Of a stretch of DNA of 14,275 nucleotides, positions 1 to 5,220 are shown piece by piece. The notes beneath the pieces are model-generated. The model worked only from the letters and a program-made list of their open reading frames with translations. It did no database searches and was not told where the DNA came from. Every line of letters starts with the position of its first letter. Within the stretch, counting starts at the first letter, position 1. The translations under genes were made by a program, and so were the position numbers. The DNA is taken from positions 1 through 14,275 of the forward strand of contig DAOWJU010000159.1 of assembly GCA_030640215.1 (NCBI GenBank). The letters run 5' to 3'. The DNA is from Desulfuromonadales bacterium. Lineage in GTDB: Bacteria > Desulfobacterota > Desulfuromonadia > Desulfuromonadales > BM103.

Positions 1-75
1 CGCATATCCGGCAAGCATGGTTCCTTCGGGAACAATTTCATTGGCAAATGTCGTGGTTGTTGATGTAATTTGCAT
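1..75 (-). CDS. 5' end of an unidentified protein gene (partial, runs off the window)
   Basis: The first 25 codons of a minus-strand gene are visible, beginning MQITSTTTTFANEIVPEGTM and continuing off the left edge. The start is supported by GAGAGG on the minus strand about 10 nt before the ATG. The opening, with an acidic-Pro-Glu-Gly-Thr stretch followed by LAGYA, reminds me of the N-terminus of some Fic-domain proteins, but 25 residues are too few to assign a family. No downstream domain can be seen. An array of TGTCGAAA motifs lies directly upstream, so the gene may be under a dedicated regulator. Confidence 0.55.
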   Translation of the reverse strand, partial: MQITSTTTTFANEIVPEGTMLAGYA

Positions 76-76
76 G

Positions 77-210
77 TGTCGAAGACCTCTCACTGTTGTC
101 GAAATAAATCAATATTGGCATATTATGTCGAAAAACAGCACATGTCAATGTCTGTCGAAAAGCTCTTTCCTCGGTCGAAAACCACGACACATACAAAGGG
201 GATGTCGTGA
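77..210. promoter_or_regulatory. Array of TGTCGAAA motifs upstream of the partial gene (possible operators)
   Basis: Five direct copies of an 8-bp motif lie in about 100 bp: TGTCGAAG at 77-84, TGTCGAAA at 97-104, 126-133 and 153-160, and GGTCGAAA at 173-180. A weaker TGTCGTGA is at 203-210. The starts are spaced 20, 29, 27 and 20 nt apart. Inverted halves (CGAC at 185-188) also occur. On the coding strand of the partial gene the motif reads TTTCGACA, and the first copy lies between its Shine-Dalgarno and start codon. Binding by a transcription factor is inferred from repetition and position only. Confidence 0.4.
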
Positions 211-271
211 TATGACGTTCTGCGTTAAAGGTCTCGCTCAAACATTTGATCTCAGCAGGATATTCAACCAA

Positions 272-304
272 TAAAAACCCCCACCATTATTAGCAATGGT
301 GGGG
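272..304 (-). terminator. Rho-independent terminator downstream of the M24 peptidase remnant
   Basis: A perfect 10-bp stem (CCCCACCATT at 279-288 with AATGGTGGGG at 295-304) encloses a 6-nt loop. Read on the minus strand, the stem is followed by GGTTTTTATT, a T-tract over 272-277. It lies about 85 bp beyond the stop of the peptidase remnant and probably once served that gene. It also insulates the partial gene at the left edge. Confidence 0.75.
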
Positions 305-387
305 ACGAATCGAGAAAAACAACAGATGAAGTAAACCCCTGGCTTTGTTAGGGGGGGGGGAGGTACTGAATTTATAGGTAAGATTTA

Positions 388-720
388 TTATAAAATAATC
401 AATTTCTGCTCCGAAAAAGTCAAAGGTTTAAGCCCACCGGCAGAAACCCGGAATGTATTCTCGATACCAACCGCACCAAGCCCCTGGAACACAGCTTTCG
501 GTTCAAAAGCAAAAGTCATATTCTCCTGTAACTCGTAATTGTTAAGCAAACTGGCAATAAAGGGGTATTCATCCAGATCGACACCAACACCATGTCCAAC
601 AAAAGACACCTGGGCGCCCTTTGTCCCCATGAAATGGTCCTGATAACCCATCTCGCAGGCCATCTGCAGGCACTTGATCGGACATGATTCCTCCGTAAAT
701 AGCGTATTCAGGCAATTCAA
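388..720 (-). pseudogene. C-terminal remnant of an M24-family (Xaa-Pro type) metallopeptidase
   Basis: The open frame gives about 110 residues. The last 95 or so match the C-terminal end of creatinase/aminopeptidase-fold (M24) peptidases: a GYQDHFMG segment, GHGVGVDLDEYPF with the metal-ligand His, FEPK with a metal-ligand Glu, and GAVGIENTF with the second Glu. Intact members are usually 350-400 residues. Here the whole creatinase N-domain and the two aspartate ligands of the dinuclear metal site are missing. The sequence upstream of about 690 no longer resembles the family, and a terminator for the neighbouring cytochrome gene lies at 770-793, leaving no room for a 5' part. I see no plausible Shine-Dalgarno for the first ATG. 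It is most simply a decayed gene fragment that still keeps its own downstream terminator. Confidence 0.75.
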
Positions 721-764
721 TATTCAGGTAATCCAGGGAATCTCCCGTCCTGCCAGACCTACAA

Positions 765-793
765 ATTGACCGGCCGGGCAAAGGCCCGGCCGG
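765..793 (-). terminator. Terminator of the second octahaem cytochrome gene
   Basis: A perfect 10-bp GC-only stem (CCGGCCGGGC at 770-779 with GCCCGGCCGG at 784-793) encloses a 4-nt loop, 24 bp beyond the cytochrome stop codon. The minus-strand tail after the stem is TCAATTTG, which is only moderately T-rich. The position and stem strength support the call. Confidence 0.7.
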
Positions 794-816
794 GAGGTGT
801 TTCTAGAGCAGAACGT

Positions 817-2160
817 TTACTTCACATCCTGATCATAACGCTCCTTATAATAAGCCTTCATCTCCTCGACACGCTTGGGATCGAAACCCTTGGTATACCA
901 CTCGTGCTCTTTACGGCCATCGATATACTTGGCAATAATCGCCTCGTAGACTTCAGGCTTGCCAGCCTTCTCACAGGCCTCTTTCGCTTCTGGCAGAAGC
1001 TCCGTGTAGAAGTTTTTAGCCACATCGTAGATACCATGCCACCAAGCATAGTCCGGGCCACTCATCGCTGCGCCATGGCGAGCACGACGGCCTTCATGAT
1101 GCCAGAGTTCCCAGTAGATCCAGTCGATCTTGTCATCGAAATTGCCCTTGGAAATGACCCCTTCTTCCATCAAGATTTCACGAATCTCCTTGGCCGGGAT
1201 AGCAAACTTATTGTTATAGAAGACGACAAAATCATCAAGCTGCTTGTAGAAGCCTTCGACGAATGAAGAGCTATGACAAGCGGAACAGACATCCTGCATA
1301 TCTGCCAGTTTCTTTTCCCAGTTCTCGGTACGCGTAGAAACCGGCGCACGCAGGTTCCAGGCCAGTCGTGTACCAACATCATGAGTCGTAGGCTGGTTCA
1401 CCGTTGCACTCATATGGCAGGTGGCGCAGGTCGCTGCATCGTAGTAATCCTGACCGGCAACCCACTTCGGCTTATCCATATTCATCTCATCTTCGAAAGC
1501 ACGATAAAGGATGCCATGTTTGGACTCTTCATAAACCTCTTTCTGGGGATGATCAGGGCCGAGATGGCACTTGCCACAGGTTTCTGGCCTACGGGCTTGC
1601 TCTTTACTGAAACGATGGCGGGTATGGCAGGCCGAACAGGTTCCCTTGGAGCCATCCGGGTTGACCCGGCCAATACCTGTGTTGGGCCAGGTGTCGGTAT
1701 CGAGGGTACCATCTGAGTTGACCTTAACGAGAGAACCGTGGCACTGACGACAACCAACAGCGACTGCTGGCTCACCACCAATTGTCTGGCCGAGGATACC
1801 GTCCTTGGTGTTCAGGATATCACCAGCCTGGGCGTGATGGCTGGCTTCCTGTTCTGCCGTCTCCTTGGGGTGACACTGACCACAGTCACGAGGCGAAACG
1901 ATAATCGCAATCGAGAAACCATTGTGGTTCATCGCATCCACATCATCATTTTCTGCCTTGTGACACTCGTAACAGCCGACACCAGCGTTCCAGTGTGCGC
2001 TGTCTTCCCATTGCATGACGATACCAGGCATGCCTTCGTGACAACCAAGACACTCCTTGGTCTCATCCGAAAGCCGGTCTAAAGAAGCGAGAGCAACCCC
2101 TGCCGTCAACAACACCAGAGCAACCATCAGGCCCCCCTGCAAAACCAATGTCCTTCTCAT
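817..2160 (-). CDS. Octahaem cytochrome c, hydroxylamine oxidoreductase (HAO) family
   Basis: This is a periplasmic multihaem protein of 447 residues. A Sec signal peptide spans about 1-26 (basic MRR, then a hydrophobic run ending in VALA). Eight CXXCH haem-binding motifs lie at about residues 37, 63, 93, 137, 175, 195, 245 and 292. The GPDHP segment after the sixth motif (D203, H204) matches the active-site Asp-His pair of the HAO family. A WHHEGRRARHG block and a GPDYAWWHG block (353-376) follow in the C-terminal helical domain. There is no membrane anchor. The start was chosen at the signal peptide Met, with AGAGAGG 8 nt upstream; an in-frame ATG 16 codons earlier would spoil the signal. 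There is no CXXCK motif, so it is not NrfA. The family oxidises hydroxylamine or hydrazine, or reduces nitrite or hydroxylamine. In an anaerobe of this type I favour reduction. Whether it carries the catalytic cross-linking tyrosine needs an alignment. Confidence 0.9.
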   Translation of the reverse strand: MRRTLVLQGGLMVALVLLTAGVALASLDRLSDETKECLGCHEGMPGIVMQWEDSAHWNAGVGCYECHKAENDDVDAMNHNGFSIAIIVSPRDCGQCHPKETAEQEASHHAQAGDILNTKDGILGQTIGGEPAVAVGCRQCHGSLVKVNSDGTLDTDTWPNTGIGRVNPDGSKGTCSACHTRHRFSKEQARRPETCGKCHLGPDHPQKEVYEESKHGILYRAFEDEMNMDKPKWVAGQDYYDAATCATCHMSATVNQPTTHDVGTRLAWNLRAPVSTRTENWEKKLADMQDVCSACHSSSFVEGFYKQLDDFVVFYNNKFAIPAKEIREILMEEGVISKGNFDDKIDWIYWELWHHEGRRARHGAAMSGPDYAWWHGIYDVAKNFYTELLPEAKEACEKAGKPEVYEAIIAKYIDGRKEHEWYTKGFDPKRVEEMKAYYKERYDQDVK

Positions 2161-2193
2161 ACTGAATACCTCTCTACCTGGATGGAGACCATT

Positions 2194-2209
2194 AATGACC
2201 TGAGACAAA
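2194..2209 (-). promoter_or_regulatory. Degenerate Crp/Fnr-type site upstream of the second octahaem cytochrome
   Basis: AATGACCTGAGACAAA matches the perfect palindrome found upstream of the other octahaem gene (5037-5052) at 12 of 16 positions, including the TGACCT core. It sits only 34 bp before the start codon and downstream of the likely promoter. If bound, it would therefore more easily act in repression than in activation. It may be coincidental. Confidence 0.25.
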
Positions 2210-2254
2210 TTAATACCTTAAGAGCAGCGATGCAAATAAATCTTTGTAGATTTA

Positions 2255-2282
2255 AAGATAACTGAAAAGAATACTTTCTCAA
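2255..2282 (-). promoter_or_regulatory. Possible sigma70-type promoter for the second octahaem cytochrome
   Basis: On the minus strand, TTGAGA (2282-2277) and TATCTT (2260-2255) are separated by 16 bp. They match 5/6 and 4/6 of the consensus. The pair lies between the preceding terminator (2326-2360) and the gene start at 2160, giving a leader of about 90 nt. This would allow the gene to be transcribed independently of the upstream chaperone-like gene. Confidence 0.35.
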
Positions 2283-2325
2283 CCTGCCTGGAGGCTATCG
2301 ACAGAACCGATGGTGGAAAAGGCAG

Positions 2326-2360
2326 AAAAAGGCCGGACAGTTTTACTGCCCGGCCTTTTT
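2326..2360. terminator. Strong bidirectional terminator after the SurA-like gene
   Basis: A 16-bp stem with one mismatch pairs 2326-2341 (starting AAAAAGGCCGG) with 2345-2360 (ending CCGGCCTTTTT), with a 3-nt loop. A and T tracts on both sides make it effective in either direction. Its working direction here is probably minus, ending the transcript of the SurA-like gene 234 bp after its stop codon and before the promoter of the second cytochrome. Confidence 0.8.
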
Positions 2361-2491
2361 TACTTTGTTCAATGCCCTTCTTTAATGAGTGAAACAGGAG
2401 GGGTGCATTGAGTGTTTCTGATTCGGTAACCAGCAATTTTTCGCAAGGTCTAGGAAATCAAGCGCCCAGGTTAATCAAGTCAAGCACTGAA

Positions 2492-2594
2492 GCGGAGGCG
2501 TAGTACTTTACGCCGCACAATCAAATGTGCAGATTGACGCAGAGATTGCGGCCCACTTCATTCTGCATGGAATTGGCGGTTTCCGGACAGAAAC
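2492..2594. repeat. Hairpin-bearing intergenic segment, possibly a dispersed element
   Basis: This stretch between the SurA-like stop codon and the terminator is not obviously coding. It contains an imperfect hairpin with arms GGCGTA (2497-2502) and TACGCC (2509-2514), extended by flanking GCGG/CCGC across a 1-nt bulge. A small GTTTC/GAAAC hairpin (2579-2583 with 2590-2594) abuts the stop codon. Neither stem has a T-tract, so they are not classical terminators. The compact palindrome resembles REP-type sequences, but no second copy exists in the window. Confidence 0.3.
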
Positions 2595-3112
2595 TAGTTG
2601 AAGTATTTGACTTCATGGCCAACGCGGACCTTTTCAACCAGAGCACCCATCAGTTGATTCTTCCGCTCAGACTCTATTTCTTGCCTGGCCTGTTTTTCGG
2701 AAGCCATTTTGTTCTTTTTCATATAGGCGCTGACATCTTCTTCCGTGACATGGACCTTGTCCTGCACCTCGATTTTGAGCAGTGTCGTGAGATACATGAC
2801 ATCTTCATCAACACTACGGGCATTGTGATTCGTGACAATAGTATCGTTCTTGGCCACGGTCTTTCTGGCGTACTCAAGCAGGAGCGTACGATTGATGTAG
2901 AAGTCTGCCAGCTTGCGCAAACCTTCCTGATTATTCAACCACGGCTTGTAATTGTTGCCAGCCACATCATCTACATAAGTTGCCAGGGTCTCGATCGTAA
3001 TGTTTTCATCATCGAGGCTGGCGACAATGTTTTCACTAAAGGCTTGAGTGACTAAGGAAAAGGTGAAAATTGAGAGAAAAACCAGTGTTGCGGTTAAAGC
3101 TTTTTTCATCAT
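2594..3112 (-). CDS. Secreted SurA N-terminal-like chaperone domain protein, no rotamase domain
   Basis: The protein has 172 residues and a Sec signal peptide (about 1-25, MMKKALTATLVF to VTQA). The mature part begins with a short beta segment (IVASLDDENIT), followed by helices typical of the SurA/PpiC/trigger-factor N-terminal module: TLATYVDDVA, then LRKLADFYINRTLLLEYARK, then VTEEDVSAYMKK with a charged C-terminal helix, ending in HEVKYFN. The parvulin catalytic domain that follows this module in full-length PpiC/SurA proteins is absent, so a holdase or assembly role is more likely than prolyl isomerisation. The start is at the first of two adjacent ATGs, with GGGAG about 11 nt upstream. 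The gene lies between two octahaem cytochrome genes, suggesting that its clients are those periplasmic cytochromes; this is inference. Hairpin terminators precede and follow it. Confidence 0.75.
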   Translation of the reverse strand: MMKKALTATLVFLSIFTFSLVTQAFSENIVASLDDENITIETLATYVDDVAGNNYKPWLNNQEGLRKLADFYINRTLLLEYARKTVAKNDTIVTNHNARSVDEDVMYLTTLLKIEVQDKVHVTEEDVSAYMKKNKMASEKQARQEIESERKNQLMGALVEKVRVGHEVKYFN

Positions 3113-3160
3113 AGAAGCTGCACTCCCATACTTAGGGTCAAACTGATTTTCAGATACTAA

Positions 3161-3193
3161 CAAATAACGCGGGAGAGCCGAAACTCTCCCGCG
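3161..3193 (-). terminator. Terminator between the first octahaem cytochrome and the SurA-like gene
   Basis: A perfect 10-bp stem (CGCGGGAGAG at 3168-3177 with CTCTCCCGCG at 3184-3193) has a 6-nt loop. On the minus strand it is followed by TTATTTGTT. It lies 44 bp beyond the stop of the first cytochrome. Only 48 bp remain between it and the SurA-like start, and I see no convincing promoter there, so it may work as a partial terminator that lowers downstream expression. Confidence 0.75.
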
Positions 3194-3237
3194 CTGCCTT
3201 TATTGGACAAACTGCTGGCATTTAACCAACTGCTGGT

Positions 3238-4839
3238 TTACTTGATCTTCTCTTCAGCCGGAGACGGAGACGGCAGGTCAATATTTATTGCCCGGCTCAG
3301 GGGTGAATTCGGATCCTTCAGATTCAGCTCCTTAACCTTGCGCTCCTCGTAAGGTCCATAGAGTGGATGAGAACCATACTTGGTGCCATCGTAGTGGTCC
3401 TTGTTGTTGTAGCGTTCCATCCAGCGATCCCAGGCAACCTTAGTCAGGAAGCCTTTTTTATAAGCTTGCTCGACATTGGCCTTAACCTTCTCCCAGTAGT
3501 TGGGGATGTACTGTTGAGTTGTCGTTACAGCCTGGTTCTCTTTGGTCGAGATGGAATAAACACCACCTGGGAAATCATAGAGTTTGTAGGGGAAGAATTT
3601 GGCTGGAGAGTCAGACTCGGCAATCTTCATAGCTTCCTCAACACCATGCTCAGCACCCCAGTTGATCATTTCCTGCATATCATGCTGAATTTCCCAAATG
3701 CCGTGCCATTGTACGTAGTCAGCACCGCCCATGGCCGCACCGTGACGGAAACGACGACCTTCATGATGCCAACCATTATACATCATCTCTGAAGCTGTTG
3801 TGTACCAACCGGCGTTGATGACCAGGTTTGACTGAGCTCTTTCCTTACCATCGTTGAAAGTTTCTTTGAGTGGCTTGATCAGCCCTTTCTCGACATAGAG
3901 CTTGACCCAGTAGAGGAATTGGCGACGAATTTCGTTGTACTGCAAGTTCACCAGATCATAAGCGAGGAAGTGATCTTTGATGAAAGTCGGGGCATGGCAG
4001 TTAGAGCAAACATTCTGCATGCGTTGGGTTTTCTCTTGCCAGCTGCCCAGCTCTTCTTCAAACCAGACAGTACGATAAGACCATGGAGCCTGAGATTCCC
4101 ACCCTAGACGTGCGGAGACATTATGAGTCGACTTCATATCGCCGACAGCATCCATATGACAGGTTGTGCAGACTGGTGCTTCAATAGGGATGTTCTTGAA
4201 ATCATCTGAACGATAGGAGAGGTCCCATTTATCGCCTTCTGCAGCAAAGATGTTGCCATGCTTTGATTCATTGTAGATTTCGATATGCGGATGGTCCGGA
4301 CCGAGGTGACACTCGCCACAGGTTTGCGGCTCGCGAGCAACTTCAATAGAGAAACTGTGTTTTGGATGACAGGCATCGCACTCACCAACCGAGCCGTCAG
4401 GCCACTGGTTGGAGATATTGTGGCAAGCTTCGCAGCCTTGCTTGGTGCCGACAATCGGCTCAAAAATAGCACGGTCAGCCGGGGCATAGAGCCAGAATTG
4501 ATAGGCGTGCTTCGACTTGGTGTGTTCGGTCACTTCTTTTTCGTGACACTCTGAGCAGTCTTTCGGGGTCGGATAGAGCCCAACCGTGAAGCCGTTGTGC
4601 TCAAAGGCATCAAAGTCACCCTTTTCTGCCTGATGACAAGAGAGGCAGCCGACACCATTCTCAGCATGTTTAGACTCTTCCCACATTTGAATCATTCTGG
4701 GTGCCATCCCGTTTTCGAGATGACAGGTAATACATTTTTGTGTGTCTTTGTCGATGTCAACTGCAGCATAAGCACTGCTACAGAACAGAGCAGCCAGAGC
4801 AACAGAGATTAAAACAGATGTAAACTTGATCTTGTTCAT
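3238..4839 (-). CDS. Octahaem cytochrome c, HAO family, with C-terminal extension
   Basis: This second HAO-family octahaem cytochrome has 533 residues. A signal peptide spans about 1-26 (MNKIKFTSVLIS, cleavage near AYA-AVD). Eight CXXCH motifs start near residues 36, 65, 95, 136, 154, 174, 224 and 278. GPDHP (180-184) follows the sixth and carries the family's active-site Asp-His pair. The WHHEGRRFRHG and GGADYVQWHG blocks (357-380) correspond to WHHEGRRARHG and GPDYAWWHG in the neighbouring paralogue. It differs by about 85 extra residues: a longer linker after haem 8 and a C-terminal extension (about 410-533) ending in a Pro/Ser/Glu/Lys-rich tail. No membrane anchor is visible. The start is fixed by AGGAGG six bases upstream of the ATG; longer in-frame starts would precede the signal peptide. 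The two proteins are clearly diverged paralogues rather than a recent duplication. Nitrite or hydroxylamine reduction in the periplasm is the favoured, unproven role. Confidence 0.9.
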   Translation of the reverse strand: MNKIKFTSVLISVALAALFCSSAYAAVDIDKDTQKCITCHLENGMAPRMIQMWEESKHAENGVGCLSCHQAEKGDFDAFEHNGFTVGLYPTPKDCSECHEKEVTEHTKSKHAYQFWLYAPADRAIFEPIVGTKQGCEACHNISNQWPDGSVGECDACHPKHSFSIEVAREPQTCGECHLGPDHPHIEIYNESKHGNIFAAEGDKWDLSYRSDDFKNIPIEAPVCTTCHMDAVGDMKSTHNVSARLGWESQAPWSYRTVWFEEELGSWQEKTQRMQNVCSNCHAPTFIKDHFLAYDLVNLQYNEIRRQFLYWVKLYVEKGLIKPLKETFNDGKERAQSNLVINAGWYTTASEMMYNGWHHEGRRFRHGAAMGGADYVQWHGIWEIQHDMQEMINWGAEHGVEEAMKIAESDSPAKFFPYKLYDFPGGVYSISTKENQAVTTTQQYIPNYWEKVKANVEQAYKKGFLTKVAWDRWMERYNNKDHYDGTKYGSHPLYGPYEERKVKELNLKDPNSPLSRAINIDLPSPSPAEEKIK

Positions 4840-4879
4840 GAAAAACCTCCTATCGGTTAGAGTGAGCAAAAAACCATAT

Positions 4880-4906
4880 AAAACAGACATATAATTGTAG
4901 TGTAAA
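4880..4906 (-). promoter_or_regulatory. Possible proximal promoter of the first octahaem cytochrome
   Basis: On the minus strand TTTACA (4906-4901) is followed after 17 bp by TTTTAT, in an AT-rich stretch about 45-65 bp before the start codon. The -10 match is only 4/6. A second, regulator-linked promoter may lie further upstream near 5012-5052, which would leave a leader of about 165 nt. Confidence 0.3.
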
Positions 4907-5011
4907 GGATGAGACACCGGTTTTTATTAGGCCCAACCAAGCGAACTAAAACAGGTTACTGGTGGCTGTCAAGTACGTGAGCGTGGATTCACGACCTCAC
5001 TGCTCGGGTAG

Positions 5012-5052
5012 GTTAGAGCAGTCTTAGTTTCATTTCTTTGACCTAAGTCAAA
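5012..5052 (-). promoter_or_regulatory. Crp/Fnr-family palindrome (HcpR-like) with a possible -10 box
   Basis: TTTGACCTAAGTCAAA (5037-5052) is a perfect 6-bp inverted repeat around a 4-bp centre, with the spacing of a Crp/Fnr-family operator. The TTTGACC half is close to the motif I recall for HcpR, the nitrosative-stress regulator, in Desulfuromonas; that recollection is not a database check. On the minus strand a TCTAAC -10-like hexamer (5017-5012) begins about 27 bp from the palindrome centre, near the geometry of a class II activator-dependent promoter. The divergent ZIP promoter is too far away (its -35 is about 85 bp off) for the usual arrangement, so the cytochrome is the better target. 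Confidence 0.5.
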
Positions 5053-5128
5053 ACAGGCTGATCGATGGGCTGAATGCAGGTGAGGATTACTGAAGGAGGA
5101 CCTTAGAATAATTATAAAAAACTGGATC

Positions 5129-5157
5129 TTGCCCTTAACAGGCTTCGAATCTATAAT
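5129..5157 (+). promoter_or_regulatory. Sigma70-type promoter of the ZIP transporter
   Basis: TTGCCC (5129-5134) and a consensus TATAAT (5152-5157) are separated by exactly 17 bp, predicting a transcript start near 5164 and a leader of about 57 nt to the ATG at 5221. This is the clearest promoter in the window. Confidence 0.7.
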
Positions 5158-5170
5158 GCAGAGATTATAG
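5151..5170. promoter_or_regulatory. Dyad overlapping the -10 and start of transcription of the ZIP gene
   Basis: CTATAAT (5151-5157) and ATTATAG (5164-5170) form a perfect 7-bp inverted repeat with a 6-bp centre. The left arm contains the -10 box itself and the right arm covers the predicted transcription start. A repressor bound here would block the promoter, and metal-responsive control of the transporter would be plausible. It could also be fortuitous, since a -10 box is readily mirrored in AT-rich DNA. Confidence 0.35.
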
Positions 5171-5220
5171 CTGAAAGGCTCTTGTTTTTCTCTGATCGAT
5201 GTCCCTGGAGATACTGGTTA

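Noticed and set aside
77..210. CRISPR array
   Set aside because: The repeated unit is only 8 bp, spacers are 12-21 bp and irregular, and no cas gene is near; a set of operator-like sites fits better.
766..1266. Plus-strand open frame of 166 codons
   Set aside because: It lies antisense to the haem-rich cytochrome gene and has no Shine-Dalgarno or recognisable domain; it is a shadow of the cytochrome's codon use.
2218..2436. Minus-strand open frame of 72 codons
   Set aside because: It spans a strong bidirectional terminator and a likely promoter, and shows no family similarity.
2525..3055. Plus-strand open frame of 176 codons
   Set aside because: It is antisense to the SurA-like gene, which has a signal peptide, a ribosome binding site and family features; the plus frame has none.
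3238..4839. NrfA-type pentahaem nitrite reductase
   Set aside because: There are eight CXXCH motifs and no CXXCK motif, and the GPDHP and WHHEGRR blocks belong to the HAO family.
5182..5220. TTG start giving a longer ZIP transporter
   Set aside because: GAAAGG is only three bases before the TTG, whereas the ATG at 5221 has a usable GGAG and begins directly before the first membrane segment.
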